Below are positions 37,893 to 48,839 of a stretch of 64,000 nt of DNA, piece by piece (within the stretch, counting starts at the first letter, position 1; each line of letters begins with the position of its first letter). A program made the translations under genes and the position numbers. The stretch lies in the NCBI GenBank assembly GCA_002840405.1, contig PHAR01000001.1:138384-202383 (forward strand), read 5' to 3'. Source of the stretch: Deltaproteobacteria bacterium HGW-Deltaproteobacteria-8. GTDB taxonomy: Bacteria > Desulfobacterota > Desulfovibrionia > Desulfovibrionales > Desulfovibrionaceae. The notes under the pieces are model-generated. The model worked only from the letters and a program-made list of their open reading frames with translations, was not told the origin of the DNA and ran no database searches.

Positions 37893-38473
37893 TTCTGCTT
37901 CTCCTTATTGAAGGACTTCAGGGCGGACGGGATGAGTTCCGCTGTGACGCCGCCCGCTGCGGTGAGCTCGCGTGTCTCCAGGTTGATCTCAACCGTTGTG
38001 GCGTTGACCGAGAAATCCGGTCTGCTCACTCCCACGCGGCCCTTGAGATAGATCTTCTTCATGGCGCCGATGTAGTCGAACACGTCCGAGGTCAGCACAA
38101 AGGCGCCGTATCGGCCGGTGATATTGTCGCGCAGGGTCATGGTGTTGCTCTGCTGGTTGACCTCGCCGGTGTCGGACTTGATGAAGACCTCCTGGCGGTC
38201 TGCGCCAACATACGCGGTGAGTTGGGGCCGCAGAACCTGCACGATGCGCTGGTCCATGCTGTACTGGGCGCTTTTCGCCCGCACGCGCCAGAGGACCTTG
38301 CCGTCCGCGCCCTGGATGAGCTCCAGGTCCTCGGCCATGACATCAGGTTCGGGAGCCTTGGCGACGGGCTTCTCCAGGGCGGCGTTACGCCCGCTGCGCT
38401 GCTCGTTGACCACCAGACCGATGGCCAGGCCGAGCACGAAGATCAGCACCACAAACACCAAAGACTTGCGCAT
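37889..38473 (-). CDS. lptC: LPS export ABC transporter periplasmic protein LptC
   Basis: A 194-residue protein with one N-terminal membrane anchor (about residues 4-22, FVVLIFVLGLAIGLVV) and a periplasmic jellyroll of the LptC/OstA type (TAYVGADRQEVFIKSDTGEVNQQSNT region). It passes LPS from the LptB2FG pump to LptA. The call rests on the topology and on lying between kdsC and lptA. It starts directly after the kdsC stop. Confidence 0.9.
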   Translation of the reverse strand: MRKSLVFVVLIFVLGLAIGLVVNEQRSGRNAALEKPVAKAPEPDVMAEDLELIQGADGKVLWRVRAKSAQYSMDQRIVQVLRPQLTAYVGADRQEVFIKSDTGEVNQQSNTMTLRDNITGRYGAFVLTSDVFDYIGAMKKIYLKGRVGVSRPDFSVNATTVEINLETRELTAAGGVTAELIPSALKSFNKEKQK

Positions 38474-39019
38474 TCATCCGCTCCACTTCTCCCAGGCTGC
38501 GTCAAACTGACCACGACAGCGCAGGAGGAACATGATGGCCTCTCGGACCGCCCCCTGGCCGCCTTGCAACCTGGACACCCATTTCGCCAGCCGCAGTATC
38601 TCCGGCTGAGCGTTGGCCACGGCCATGGGCAGGCCAACGGCCTGCATCACGCCCGCGTCAACCCAGTCATCGCCCAGGTAGGCGATCTGGGCGCGTTCGC
38701 AGCCCAAGCGGCCACGAATCCCCTCCATCAAAGGCACCTTGTCCACGTGTCCTGCGTGGTACTCCTCGATGCCCAGCTCGCGCACCCGCTTCTCCACGGC
38801 CCCGTGTTTGAGGCCTGTGATGACGGCTATGCCAAGCCCAAGGGATTGTGCAATCTTTATTCCAAGTCCGTCCTGCACGTGGAACCGCTTGGAGACGTTG
38901 CCCTCGTGGTCGTAGGTGAGCCCGCCATCTGTGAGCACCCCGTCAACGTCGAGGATCAACAGCTTGACGTCGCGGCCCAGGGCCAACAGCGCAGGGTCGT
39001 ATGTGGACTCACTCGGCAC
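38474..39019 (-). CDS. kdsC: 3-deoxy-D-manno-octulosonate-8-phosphate phosphatase KdsC
   Basis: A 181-residue HAD phosphatase that makes free Kdo for the LPS inner core. The nucleophile motif is [15 protein letters not shown]; the later acidic motif is [12 protein letters not shown]. It has no cap domain, as usual for KdsC tetramers. The start overlaps the kdsA end by 11 nt. It stands between kdsA and lptC. Confidence 0.93.
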   Translation of the reverse strand: MPSESTYDPALLALGRDVKLLILDVDGVLTDGGLTYDHEGNVSKRFHVQDGLGIKIAQSLGLGIAVITGLKHGAVEKRVRELGIEEYHAGHVDKVPLMEGIRGRLGCERAQIAYLGDDWVDAGVMQAVGLPMAVANAQPEILRLAKWVSRLQGGQGAVREAIMFLLRCRGQFDAAWEKWSG

Positions 39020-39827
39020 TGGGCACGCTCCACAGGGCCAGAAGCCGCGTCAGCAGGGCCTCGACCTTGGACAGGGGGATGGAGTTCGGGCCGTCGCACA
39101 GGGCGTTGTCCGGGTCCGGGTGGACCTCCAGGAACACGCCGCTTGCACCTGCGGCGACGGCTGCCGAGGCCAGGGACGGCACGAACTCGCGCTGCCCGCC
39201 GGACATTCCGCCCTGCCCGCCCGGCAGCTGCACGGAATGGGTTGCGTCAAAAACCACGGGCGCGCCAAGGCCGCGCATGATGGACAGGGAGCGCATGTCG
39301 ACCACGAGGTTGTTGTACCCAAAAGAAGAGCCGCGCTCGGTGAGCCAGAAGCGGCCGTTGCCCGCACTGCGCAGCTTGTCGGCGATGTTCTTCATGTCCC
39401 AGGGCGCGAGGAACTGGCCCTTCTTGACGTTGACGATGCGGCCGGTCTCGGCCGCGGCAACAAGCAGATCCGTCTGCCGGCAGAGAAACGCAGGAATTTG
39501 AAGCACATCAGCCACTTCGGCCACGCGCTCGGCCTGCTCCGGCAGGTGGATGTCCGTGACAACGGGCAGGCCCGTGGCCTCGCGCACCTCGGCCAGCCAG
39601 GCCAGGCCCATGTCCAGGCCCGGCCCCCGGAAGCTCGACGCCGAGGTCCGGTTGGCCTTGTCGTACGAGCTCTTGAAGACGAGGGTCAGGTCCAGGCGCT
39701 GGGCGATGGCCGCCAGCTCCCTTGCCACGTCGAGCGCCAGCTGCCTGCTCTCCAGCACGCACGGCCCGGCCAGGATGAATGGCCCTGTCAGGCTTTTGGC
39801 ATAGAGCTCGGCGGAGTCCATGACCAC
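39009..39827 (-). CDS. kdsA: 3-deoxy-8-phosphooctulonate synthase KdsA
   Basis: A 272-residue enzyme that condenses arabinose-5-phosphate with PEP to form Kdo-8-phosphate. Family blocks are [43 protein letters not shown] and [14 protein letters not shown] list the GTG start at 39827; ATG 39821 is equally possible, and both are placed against the pyrG stop with only weak ribosome sites. Whether the metal-dependent or independent form is present I did not resolve. Confidence 0.95.
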   Translation of the reverse strand: MVMDSAELYAKSLTGPFILAGPCVLESRQLALDVARELAAIAQRLDLTLVFKSSYDKANRTSASSFRGPGLDMGLAWLAEVREATGLPVVTDIHLPEQAERVAEVADVLQIPAFLCRQTDLLVAAAETGRIVNVKKGQFLAPWDMKNIADKLRSAGNGRFWLTERGSSFGYNNLVVDMRSLSIMRGLGAPVVFDATHSVQLPGGQGGMSGGQREFVPSLASAAVAAGASGVFLEVHPDPDNALCDGPNSIPLSKVEALLTRLLALWSVPSAE

Positions 39828-39828
39828 G

Positions 39829-41493
<1,665 letters not shown>

Positions 41494-41527
41494 TCAGGTT
41501 GAGTTGTCTTGCCTTTGATGTCGCGTG

Positions 41528-41556
41528 TTGACGCCGCACGCGGGCGCACGTATTCT
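41528..41556 (+). promoter_or_regulatory. Candidate sigma-70 promoter for purQ-tadA
   Basis: TTGACG (41528-41533), 17-nt spacer and TATTCT (41551-41556), 61 nt before the purQ ATG in the divergent pyrG-purQ gap. Confidence 0.5.
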
Positions 41557-41616
41557 CTCGTTTCTCGCGGGCCAAATCCGAACCGCCCGCATCGACAGTC
41601 GCAATGGAGGAAGTTC

Positions 41617-42426
41617 ATGGCCCGCGTCAAAGCACTAGTTCTTACCGGATACGGCACCAATTGTGAACAGGAATCAGCACACGCCGCCCGGGAATCCGGG
41701 GCCGACGAAGCCACAATAGCCTATTTTTCTGACATCGCCTCCGGCCATGTGCGCATGGAAAATTTTAACTTCCTCATCTTTCCCGGCGGGTTCCTTGACG
41801 GCGACGACCTGGGTTCGGCCCAGGCGGCGGCCTTGCGCTGGCGTTTTGCCAAAACAAACAGCGGCGAACACGTTCTGGACCAGCTCAAGGCCTTTTTCGA
41901 GGCCGGCGGGCTGATCCTGGGCATTTGCAACGGCTTCCAGCTTTTGGTGAAGCTGGGGCTGCTCCCGGCCCTCGGCGGCAAATACTTCGAGCGCCAGGTG
42001 TCCTTGTCGCACAACGACTCGGCCCGCTACGAGGACCGCTGGGTCACCCTGCGGGCCAACCCGGCCTCGCCCTGCGTCTTCACCAGGAACATCGACGTCC
42101 TGGAGGCCCCGGTGCGGCACGGCGAAGGCAAAATCGTGCCCCAGGACCAGGAGACGCTGGACGCGCTCGAGGCCGCCAATCTCGTGGCCCTGCGCTACAT
42201 CGACCCAGTTACGGGCGTGGCCACCATGCAGTTCCCGGAAAACCCCAACGGCTCGGCCAACGCCATCGCGGGCCTCACCGACCCTTCTGGCCGCATCCTG
42301 GGCCTAATGCCCCACCCCGAGGCTTACAACCACCCGTGCAACCACCCGGCCTGGACCCGTGGCGAAACCTCGCCGCTCGGCCTGACCCTGCTCGCGGGTG
42401 GGGTGCGCTACCTGAAAGCCCTTTAG
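41617..42426 (+). CDS. purQ: Phosphoribosylformylglycinamidine synthase glutaminase subunit PurQ
   Basis: A 269-residue class I glutamine amidotransferase that feeds ammonia to PurL in purine synthesis. Seen are ALVLTGYGTNCEQESAHAA at the N-terminus, the nucleophile Cys in LILGICNGFQLLVKLG and the His of GLMPHPEAYNH. It is somewhat longer than the common 220-230-residue PurQ. purL and purS are not in the window. The start is ATG 41617 with TGGAGGAAG upstream; tadA follows after 5 nt. Confidence 0.92.
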   Translation: MARVKALVLTGYGTNCEQESAHAARESGADEATIAYFSDIASGHVRMENFNFLIFPGGFLDGDDLGSAQAAALRWRFAKTNSGEHVLDQLKAFFEAGGLILGICNGFQLLVKLGLLPALGGKYFERQVSLSHNDSARYEDRWVTLRANPASPCVFTRNIDVLEAPVRHGEGKIVPQDQETLDALEAANLVALRYIDPVTGVATMQFPENPNGSANAIAGLTDPSGRILGLMPHPEAYNHPCNHPAWTRGETSPLGLTLLAGGVRYLKAL

Positions 42427-42431
42427 AGTCC

Positions 42432-42929
42432 ATGCGCAACGCCAATCCCCCTGAGCTCCCGCCCGGACACGAGTCTTGGCGGGCGCTCATGTCCCTGGCC
42501 TTTGACGAGGCCTGCATCGCCGCACGTGAGGACGAGGCCCCGGTGGGCGCGGTGCTCATCGCGGCCGACGGTGGCGTGCTGGCGCGCGCGCACAACCGCA
42601 ACATCACGCTGCACGACCCCACGGCCCACGCCGAGGTCCTGTGCCTGCGCGAGGCCGGGCAGAGGCTCGGCAACCACCGCCTCAACGGGTCCATCCTGGC
42701 CGTGACCCTCGAGCCCTGCCTCATGTGCGTGGGCGCGCTGGTGCACGCCCGGGTGGCGGGCATCGTCTTCGCGGCCAAGGATCCCAAGGCCGGGGCGCTG
42801 GTCTCCAACCTCGACGCCTGCGCCCTGCCCTTCCTGAACCACCGGCCCTGGGTTCTCCAGGGCGTCCTGGCCGAGGACTGCGGCGCACTCCTCAAGCGCT
42901 TCTTCCTGGCCCGCAGAAAGCCCCTCTAG
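42432..42929 (+). CDS. tadA: tRNA-specific adenosine deaminase TadA
   Basis: A 165-residue zinc deaminase that converts A34 to inosine in tRNA-Arg(ACG). The catalytic HAEV lies in DPTAHAEVLCLREAG and the zinc PCLMC in TLEPCLMCVGALVHARV. The N-terminal DEACIAAREDEAPVGAVLI is also typical. ATG 42432 follows the purQ stop by 5 nt and has no strong ribosome site, so coupling is likely. An AT-rich gene-free patch follows. Confidence 0.93.
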   Translation: MRNANPPELPPGHESWRALMSLAFDEACIAAREDEAPVGAVLIAADGGVLARAHNRNITLHDPTAHAEVLCLREAGQRLGNHRLNGSILAVTLEPCLMCVGALVHARVAGIVFAAKDPKAGALVSNLDACALPFLNHRPWVLQGVLAEDCGALLKRFFLARRKPL

Positions 42930-42986
42930 CCCCACAAACCGCCTTTCCTTTGCTTTCCTTTTGCCAAATTTCCAGTCGAATATGAT

Positions 42987-43012
42987 CTAGACAAAGTCAC
43001 GACTTTTTCTAG
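42987..43012. repeat. Near-perfect inverted repeat in an AT-rich gap
   Basis: CTAGACAAAGTC (42987-42998) and GACTTTTTCTAG (43001-43012) are inverted copies matching at 11 of 12 positions, with a 2-nt centre. The gap after tadA is far more AT-rich than the rest of the window. It may be a weak terminator for tadA, a protein site or a remnant of inserted DNA. Confidence 0.45.
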
Positions 43013-43013
43013 T

Positions 43014-43041
43014 ATTCAATTTTATGCATTAATTATTGAAT
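43014..43041. repeat. Second inverted repeat in the AT-rich gap
   Basis: ATTCAAT (43014-43020) and ATTGAAT (43035-43041) are perfect inverted copies around a 14-nt AT-rich centre. It follows the previous repeat directly. Confidence 0.35.
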
Positions 43042-43056
43042 TGGGTGGCTGTCCCC

Positions 43057-43097
43057 AAAAAACAGCGGCCCGGACGCCAGTTGGCGCACGAGCCGCA
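43057..43097 (-). terminator. Intrinsic terminator after the small zinc-ribbon gene
   Basis: On the minus strand an imperfect GC stem (GCGGCTCGTGCGCC with GGCGTCCGGGCCGC, loop AACT) is followed after two bases by TTTTTT (43062-43057). It ends the rsfS-gpmI-zinc-ribbon unit. Confidence 0.65.
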
Positions 43098-43121
43098 GGA
43101 TTCGGGTCAAAAAGTCCGGAA

Positions 43122-43355
43122 CTAGAGAAAATCCGGGTCGATGGCGGCCTTGCCGTTGTTCAGCATGATCTTGAAGTAGCGCAGGGTGCGGTCATCCACG
43201 GGCACGATGGGGAAGTTTTTGCGGCAGGCGTCGCACTGGGCCATGGTCGGCCGCGTGGGCGCGATGAGCGTGACCTCGCGGGCGCAATGCGGGCAGGGGT
43301 ACAGGAACACGATCTCCATGCCCATGGGGCGCACGGGTGTCAGCGGCTTGGTCAT
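43122..43355 (-). CDS. Small zinc-ribbon protein of unknown function
   Basis: A 77-residue soluble protein with two CxxC pairs (YPCPHCAREV and AQCDACRKNF, 17 residues between the inner cysteines), the pattern of a zinc ribbon. The C-terminal half (DDRTLRYFKIMLNNGKAAIDP) has no fold I recognise. It starts 4 nt after the gpmI stop and ends at a terminator, so it is co-transcribed with gpmI. The function is unknown. Confidence 0.72.
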   Translation of the reverse strand: MTKPLTPVRPMGMEIVFLYPCPHCAREVTLIAPTRPTMAQCDACRKNFPIVPVDDRTLRYFKIMLNNGKAAIDPDFL

Positions 43356-43359
43356 GCGG

Positions 43360-44913
43360 TCACCCCTCTGGCTGGTTTGCGTCGGCGAACAGGCTTGCGC
43401 CGGTCATGCTGTCTGGCTGGGTCTGGCCCCAGGAGGCCAGGATGGTCGGGGCGATGTCGCCCAGCTTGCCGGGTCTGAGCGCCCGCCCACCCTTGCCGTC
43501 AATGTGGATGAGCGGCACAGGATTGAGGCTGTGGGCGGTCTGCGTGTTGCCCTGCGCGTCGAGCATCTCCTCGGCGTTGCCGTGGTCGGCCGTGAGGAAG
43601 ACCTGCCCGCCGTCGGCCAGAAAGGCCGCGACGATCCGGCCCACGCACTCGTCCACGGTCTCGCAGGCCGTGATGACCGCCGGAATGATGCCGGTGTGGC
43701 CCACCATGTCCAGGTTGGCCAGGTTGCACACGCACAGGTCGAAATCGCGCCGCCGCGCCAGCAGCGTGTCCGTGACCTCACGTGCGCTCATCTCAGGCTT
43801 GAGGTCGTAAGTGGCCACCTCGCGCGGGGAGGGTATGAGCAGGCGTTCTTCGCCCGGCACCGGCTCTTCCAGCCCGCAGTTGAGGAAGTACGTCACGTGC
43901 GCATACTTCTCGGTCTCGGCGATGCGCAGCTGCTTCAGGCCCAGACCGCTGACCACCTCGCCCAGGAACCCGTCCAAAGACTGCGGTGGCGAGGCCACGG
44001 GCAGGGGGAAGCTGGACTCGTACCGGGTCATGCTGGCGAAGCCGGAGAGCTTGGGGCGCAAGGGCCGCTGGAATTCCTTAAAGTCATCGTCGAAGAACGC
44101 GCGGCTGATCTGCCGGGCGCGGTCCGCGCGGAAATTGAAGAAGAACAGCCCATCGCCGTCACCCATGGTGCCGATGGGCTTGCCATCCGGGCCAGTCACC
44201 AGGCAGGGCTTGACGAACTCGTCGGTCTCCCCGGCCGCGTAGGCGCTCGACACGGCCTCCGTGGCCGAGCCGACAGCCCTGCCCTGCCCGCAGGCCAGAG
44301 CCAGATACGCAGGCTCGTTGCGCTCGTAGTGCTTGTCGCGGTCCATGGCGTAGTAGCGACCCATGACCGTACTGATGCGCCCCAGGCCGAGCTCGGCCAG
44401 CTTGGCCTCAAGCTGCTGCACGTAGCCCAGGCCGCTCTTGGGCGGGGTGTCGCGGCCGTCCAGAAAGGCGTGGATGAAGACCTCGCGCACACCCTGGACT
44501 TTGGCCAGCTCGACAAGCGCGTGAATGTGGTTCTGGTGGCTGTGCACGCCGCCATCGGACACCAGGCCCATCAAGTGCAGCCTGCCGCTGCCCGCCTTTG
44601 CCCTGGCGCAGAGGTCCAGCAACGCGGGATTCATGGCGAAGCTCCCGTCCTCGATGCTAATGTCGATGCGGGTCATGTCCTGGTAGACGATTCGGCCAGC
44701 GCCGATGTTCATGTGCCCGACCTCGGAGTTGCCCATGAACCCGCCGGGCAGGCCCACGGCCCGACCCGAGCAGGCCAGCCGCGTGTGCGGATAGCGCGCG
44801 AACAGGGCGTCGAGGTTGGGCGTCTTGGCCAGGAAAGGCGCGTTGCCCGGACCATCCGGCGCAATGCCGAAGCCGTCCAGGATGAGCAAAAGGGTCGGGG
44901 TCACGGGTTTCAC
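43360..44913 (-). CDS. gpmI: 2,3-bisphosphoglycerate-independent phosphoglycerate mutase
   Basis: A 517-residue Mn-dependent mutase that interconverts 3- and 2-phosphoglycerate. The N-terminal LLLILDGFGIAPDGPGNA, the phosphoserine-site GFMGNSEVGHMNIGAGRIVYQD and the C-terminal LTADHGNAEEM blocks are intact. I chose GTG 44913, which overlaps the rsfS stop (GTGA); the frame extends upstream to 44964, but that part overlaps rsfS without family match. Confidence 0.94.
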   Translation of the reverse strand: MKPVTPTLLLILDGFGIAPDGPGNAPFLAKTPNLDALFARYPHTRLACSGRAVGLPGGFMGNSEVGHMNIGAGRIVYQDMTRIDISIEDGSFAMNPALLDLCARAKAGSGRLHLMGLVSDGGVHSHQNHIHALVELAKVQGVREVFIHAFLDGRDTPPKSGLGYVQQLEAKLAELGLGRISTVMGRYYAMDRDKHYERNEPAYLALACGQGRAVGSATEAVSSAYAAGETDEFVKPCLVTGPDGKPIGTMGDGDGLFFFNFRADRARQISRAFFDDDFKEFQRPLRPKLSGFASMTRYESSFPLPVASPPQSLDGFLGEVVSGLGLKQLRIAETEKYAHVTYFLNCGLEEPVPGEERLLIPSPREVATYDLKPEMSAREVTDTLLARRRDFDLCVCNLANLDMVGHTGIIPAVITACETVDECVGRIVAAFLADGGQVFLTADHGNAEEMLDAQGNTQTAHSLNPVPLIHIDGKGGRALRPGKLGDIAPTILASWGQTQPDSMTGASLFADANQPEG

Positions 44914-45308
44914 TCGGCGTCCTGGGAAACAGTGCTCCAGTTCACGCGCCTGCCCTCGGACCACAGGCCCTCGATGTTGTAGAAGCCGCGCAGTTCTTCC
45001 TGGAAGATGTGCACGATGATGTCGTTGAAATCGAGCAGGACCCAGGTGCCGGTCTGGTAGCCTTCCAGGCCCAGGGAAGCGATGTTGCGCTCCTTGGCCA
45101 GGTGCAGCAGGGCGTCGGCCAAGGCCTGGGCATGGCGCTGGCCCTTGGCCGTGACCATGATGATCTGCTCAGCGATGGGGCACACCCCGGCCACGTCCAG
45201 CAGAACGATCTCCTCGCCCTGCTTCTCGTCCAGCGTACGGGCCAAAAGCAGGCCCTTTTCTTCGGTCGGGACGCCAGGCGTCCTCGGCAATTGTTGATTC
45301 TTCTTCAT
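44910..45308 (-). CDS. rsfS: Ribosomal silencing factor RsfS
   Basis: A 132-residue protein of the RsfS/DUF143 family, which binds L14 and blocks subunit joining when nutrients are low. It shows the family blocks EIVLLDVAGVCPIAEQIIMVT, GYQTGTWVLLDFNDIIVHIF and FYNIEGLWSEGRRV. ATG 45308 is preceded by GGGGGAA; the open frame starts earlier (45374) but lacks a match there. gpmI overlaps its stop. Confidence 0.92.
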   Translation of the reverse strand: MKKNQQLPRTPGVPTEEKGLLLARTLDEKQGEEIVLLDVAGVCPIAEQIIMVTAKGQRHAQALADALLHLAKERNIASLGLEGYQTGTWVLLDFNDIIVHIFQEELRGFYNIEGLWSEGRRVNWSTVSQDAE

Positions 45309-45383
45309 GTTCCCCCGTTCACGCCGGATACTGCGTGCTGTTGGCCTTGTACTGGAAACAACGGGCATACGCAATGAGCGGGC

Positions 45384-46628
45384 TTATGGCCGCGCCGCCA
45401 CGAGAAGTCCGCCCCAGGAGATCCACAACCACAGTGCGGTCACGGCGAAGGTGGCGAGCGTCACCGGCAGGCCCAGGCGCAGGTGCCTGCGCCAGGTGAT
45501 ATACACCCCGAGCCGGGCGGCCTGCTCGGCCACGATGAGGTTGGCGATGCTGCCCAGCAGGAAAAGGTTCCCGGCCAGCGTGCTGGACAGGGCCAGCAGC
45601 AGCCGGTCCTGGGGCAAGGGCGCCGCAGGCAGCAGCAACATCACGGCGGGCACGTTGGAGATGACGTTGGACAACAGCGCCGAAGCCGCGAACAGCCAGC
45701 CCGGCTGCGCCATGTCGATGCCCAGGCCGCGCACCGAGGCATACATGGCCTCCAGCAGCCCGGTGGCGGCCAGGGCGTGGTTGACCACGAACAGACCCAG
45801 GAACAGGAGCAGGAGCTCCCAGTCCACCAGCTCGAAGATCCTGCGTGACTGCGTGCGGCGGCTTACCAGCACCAGGGCTCCCGCGCCCAGGGCCAGCACC
45901 TCGCGCGGGATGGACGTGAACACAAAGCCCAGGAGAGCGCCCAGCAGCAGCAGGCAGCCCTTGAGCGTGGGCCAGAGGCAGTGCTCCACAGCCGCAACCG
46001 GAGCCACACTGCGTTCGAGCAGCCAGTCGCGGCGGGACAAGGCCACGATGATGGCCCAGGACACCAGCAACCCGCCCACGACAGGAGGCAGCGCGTCCAG
46101 GGTGAAGGCCGCGAAAGGCAGGCCGCCGACCTGGCCGATGAGCATGTTCTGCGGGTTGCCGATGAGGGTGGCGGCGGAGCCGATGTTGGCCGCGCAGGCC
46201 AGGCCGATGAGGAAGGGCACGGGGTTGAGGCCCCGGCGCAGGCAGCCCTCGGCCAGGATGGGCGTCATGGCCAGGCACACGATGTCGTTGACGAGCAAAG
46301 CGGACAGCCCGGCCCCTGCGGCCATGACCAGCAGGAGCAGACGCTCGGGCCGGGCCTGGGCAGCGGCGATGCGCCGGGCCAGCAGGTCGTAGAAGCCGCT
46401 CAGGCGCAGCTGGGCCGACACGAGCATGAGTCCGAAGAGCAGGCTCATGGTGGGCATGTCCACGGCCGCCCAGGCCTGGCGTGCGTCAAGCACGCCCCCG
46501 GCCAACAGCGCGATGGCCCCGAGCAGGGCCACAGCCGTGCGGTTCAGGGCCAGCCCCGGCAGGCCGCCGAAGATCATCCCCAGGTACACCAGGGCGAACA
46601 CCCCGGCCACGTATTGCTGCATGCCCAT
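45384..46628 (-). CDS. SLC13/ArsB-superfamily anion permease (YbiR-like)
   Basis: A 414-residue integral membrane protein with about ten to twelve hydrophobic helices. SALLVNDIVCLAMTPIL and the mirrored SNVISNVPAVMLLLP are the paired re-entrant motifs of the ion transporter superfamily (CitM/ArsB/NhaD/SLC13), and GNPQNMLIG is a further match. The substrate cannot be told. The start is 46628, or ATG 46622, which has the better spacing to GGAGGAGG. It lies 75 nt upstream of rsfS on the same strand. Confidence 0.8.
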   Translation of the reverse strand: MGMQQYVAGVFALVYLGMIFGGLPGLALNRTAVALLGAIALLAGGVLDARQAWAAVDMPTMSLLFGLMLVSAQLRLSGFYDLLARRIAAAQARPERLLLLVMAAGAGLSALLVNDIVCLAMTPILAEGCLRRGLNPVPFLIGLACAANIGSAATLIGNPQNMLIGQVGGLPFAAFTLDALPPVVGGLLVSWAIIVALSRRDWLLERSVAPVAAVEHCLWPTLKGCLLLLGALLGFVFTSIPREVLALGAGALVLVSRRTQSRRIFELVDWELLLLFLGLFVVNHALAATGLLEAMYASVRGLGIDMAQPGWLFAASALLSNVISNVPAVMLLLPAAPLPQDRLLLALSSTLAGNLFLLGSIANLIVAEQAARLGVYITWRRHLRLGLPVTLATFAVTALWLWISWGGLLVAARP

Positions 46629-46927
46629 GCCCTCCTCCGCCTGGCAGCGTTACGCCCGTAGGCAGCCAATGACAAGAACCGCCGCCAAACCTTGACGCAA
46701 CGCCGGGCTTCGGGCATGGACGACACATGCTGCGCGACTCCCGACACGACCAAAGCCTTGGGGCTGCCCAAAGGGCGGCAGAGGGGCCAGGGAGCCACTT
46801 CAGCACATGGTGATCCGGCATTTTCTGAGCCACGGCCCAGGCGAGTGGCCGTTTACTTGCGGGCAACAGCCCGCCCCAATGGTCCGCCACCAGCATCCGC
46901 TTCGCACCATCCCCAGGAGGAATGACC
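46629..46927. other. Divergent gene-free region between the permease and paaK
   Basis: About 300 nt between two divergent genes, with no coding frame I can support. Two hairpins on the plus strand are visible: CTGCC/GGCAG around 46769-46784 and GCGGGC-AACA-GCCCGC at 46859-46874, neither followed by a T-run. A TTGACG (46694) is the only promoter-like element noted. It may hold a leader RNA for paaK. Confidence 0.35.
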
Positions 46928-48235
46928 ATGATATTTGACGTTGAAAACGAGACAATGCCCAGGGAGGAGCTGAAACAGCTCCAGCTGCGCAGGCTCCAGG
47001 ACCTCGTGGCGCGCGTTTACGAGAACGTGCCCTTCTACCGCAAGAAGCTCGACGAACGCGGGGTCAAGCCGGAACACATCCAGCAGCTCTCCGACGTCTC
47101 GCTCTTGCCCTTCACCGAGAAGCAGGACCTGCGCAACCACTATCCCTTCGGGCTGTTCGCGGTCTCGCGCGAGAACATCGTGCGCATCCACTCCTCCTCC
47201 GGCACCACGGGCAAGGCCACGGTGGTGGGCTACACCCGGCGCGACATCAAGAACTGGGGCCAGATGGTCGCCCGCTGCCTGGCCGCGGCCGGCGCGCACG
47301 GCGGAGACTTCGTCCACAACGCTTACGGCTACGGCCTGTTCACCGGTGGCTTGGGCGTGCACTACGGGGCCGAGGAGCTGGGCGCCACGGTGATCCCCAT
47401 CTCCGGCGGCGGCACCCGTCGCCAGGCCATGCTCCTGCGCGACTTCGGGGCCACGGTGCTCACCTGCACGCCCTCCTACGCCCTGCACTTGTGCGAAGCC
47501 GCGAAAGAGATGGGCATCGACATCCGCGAGCTGCCGCTGCGCATCGGCATCTTCGGGGCCGAGCCCTGGACCGACTCCATGCGCACGGAGATCGAAAACA
47601 AGCTCGGCATCACCGCCATCGACATCTACGGCCTGTCCGAGATCATGGGACCGGGCGTGGCCATCGAGTGCGCCAAGGTCAAGAAGGGCCTGCACATCCA
47701 GGAGGACCACTTCCTGGCCGAGATCATCGACCCCGACACCGGCGACCAGATGAAGCCGGGCGAGGTCGGCGAGCTGGTCTTCACCACGCTGACCAAGGAA
47801 GGCATTCCGCTTCTGCGCTACCGCACCCGCGACCTGAGCCGGCTCAACACCGCGCCCTGCCGCTGCGGCCGGACAACGGCGCGCATGGAGCGGGTCACGG
47901 GCCGCAGCGACGACATGCTCATCATCCGCGGGGTCAACGTGTTCCCCTCGCAGATCGAGACCATCCTGCTGGAGACCGAGGGCCTGACCCCGCACTACCA
48001 GCTCATCGTCACCCGCGCCGGCAACCTGGACAACATGGAAGTGCGCGTGGAAGTGGACGAGAACGTCTTCTCCGACCAGGTCAAGAATTTACAACGTCTC
48101 GAATCCAAGATAGAAAAGAACATCAAGGAGTTCCTGGGCGTCACCGCCAAGTGCAAACTGGTGGAGCCCAAGGGCATCGAACGCAGCGAAGGCAAGGCCA
48201 AGCGCATCATCGACATGCGCAAGGAACAGGCCTGA
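46928..48235 (+). CDS. Phenylacetate-CoA ligase family protein
   Basis: A 435-residue AMP-forming ligase of the PaaK type, which activates aryl acids such as phenylacetate to the CoA thioester. The ATP-binding loop is [17 protein letters not shown]; later blocks are [18 protein letters not shown] and [24 protein letters not shown] chose ATG 46928, 8 nt after AGGAGG; ATG 46922 is too close to that site. The next gene is an ACT protein, a pairing typical of anaerobes, where the substrate is often an indole- or aryl-acetate from amino acids. Exact substrate unknown. Confidence 0.9.
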   Translation: MIFDVENETMPREELKQLQLRRLQDLVARVYENVPFYRKKLDERGVKPEHIQQLSDVSLLPFTEKQDLRNHYPFGLFAVSRENIVRIHSSSGTTGKATVVGYTRRDIKNWGQMVARCLAAAGAHGGDFVHNAYGYGLFTGGLGVHYGAEELGATVIPISGGGTRRQAMLLRDFGATVLTCTPSYALHLCEAAKEMGIDIRELPLRIGIFGAEPWTDSMRTEIENKLGITAIDIYGLSEIMGPGVAIECAKVKKGLHIQEDHFLAEIIDPDTGDQMKPGEVGELVFTTLTKEGIPLLRYRTRDLSRLNTAPCRCGRTTARMERVTGRSDDMLIIRGVNVFPSQIETILLETEGLTPHYQLIVTRAGNLDNMEVRVEVDENVFSDQVKNLQRLESKIEKNIKEFLGVTAKCKLVEPKGIERSEGKAKRIIDMRKEQA

Positions 48236-48275
48236 TGCGACTAACCCTGTGCCACCATAGCAAGCGAGGAGCGTC

Positions 48276-48707
48276 ATGAAGGTCGACCAACTCTCCATCT
48301 TCCTGGAAAACCGCGCCGGTAGACTGGCCGAGGTCACCCGCATCCTGGCCGAGTCCGGCGTGAACATCCGCGCCCTGTCCCTGGCCGACACCTCGGACTT
48401 CGGCATCCTGCGCCTCATCGTCTCGGACTTCGACAAGGCCAAGGAAAACCTCAAGGCCGGCGGCTTCACCGTTGGCCGCACCACGGTCGTGGCCGTGGAG
48501 GTCCCGGACAAGCCGGGCGGGCTGCACAGCATCCTGGACATGCTGCGCAACGCCAAGATCAACGTGGAGTACATGTACGCCTTCGTGAACCAGAGCGGAG
48601 CCCACGCCATCATCATCTTCCGCTTTGACCGCACGGACCAGGCCATCGAACTGCTCCAGCAGAACAAGATCGACATCGTTCCCGGCGAGAGGCTGTACAA
48701 GATGTAG
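48276..48707 (+). CDS. Tandem ACT-domain protein
   Basis: A 143-residue soluble protein made of two ACT domains: about 1-68 ([20 protein letters not shown]) and about 70-140 ([21 protein letters not shown]). ACT domains bind amino acids, so it is probably a sensor for an aromatic amino acid that tunes the upstream PaaK-type ligase, an inference from gene order. GAGGAG precedes the ATG; 40 nt separate it from the ligase gene. Confidence 0.88.
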   Translation: MKVDQLSIFLENRAGRLAEVTRILAESGVNIRALSLADTSDFGILRLIVSDFDKAKENLKAGGFTVGRTTVVAVEVPDKPGGLHSILDMLRNAKINVEYMYAFVNQSGAHAIIIFRFDRTDQAIELLQQNKIDIVPGERLYKM

Positions 48708-48839
48708 CGCCCCTTCCGATGGGGGGAGGCTCGATTGGGCCTCTCCCCGCCGGGATGTCTCCCCACCTTCCTGCAGCGCCTGGCTCTCCCGGACTGCGAC
48801 ACCGGCTGTGGCGCCAGGACCCTCTACCCGGAGCCTGCC

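Noticed and set aside
48719-48752. GC hairpin after the ACT gene as a terminator
   Set aside because: The stem GGGGAGGC/GCCTCTCCCC is strong but no T-run follows, so I do not call it a terminator.
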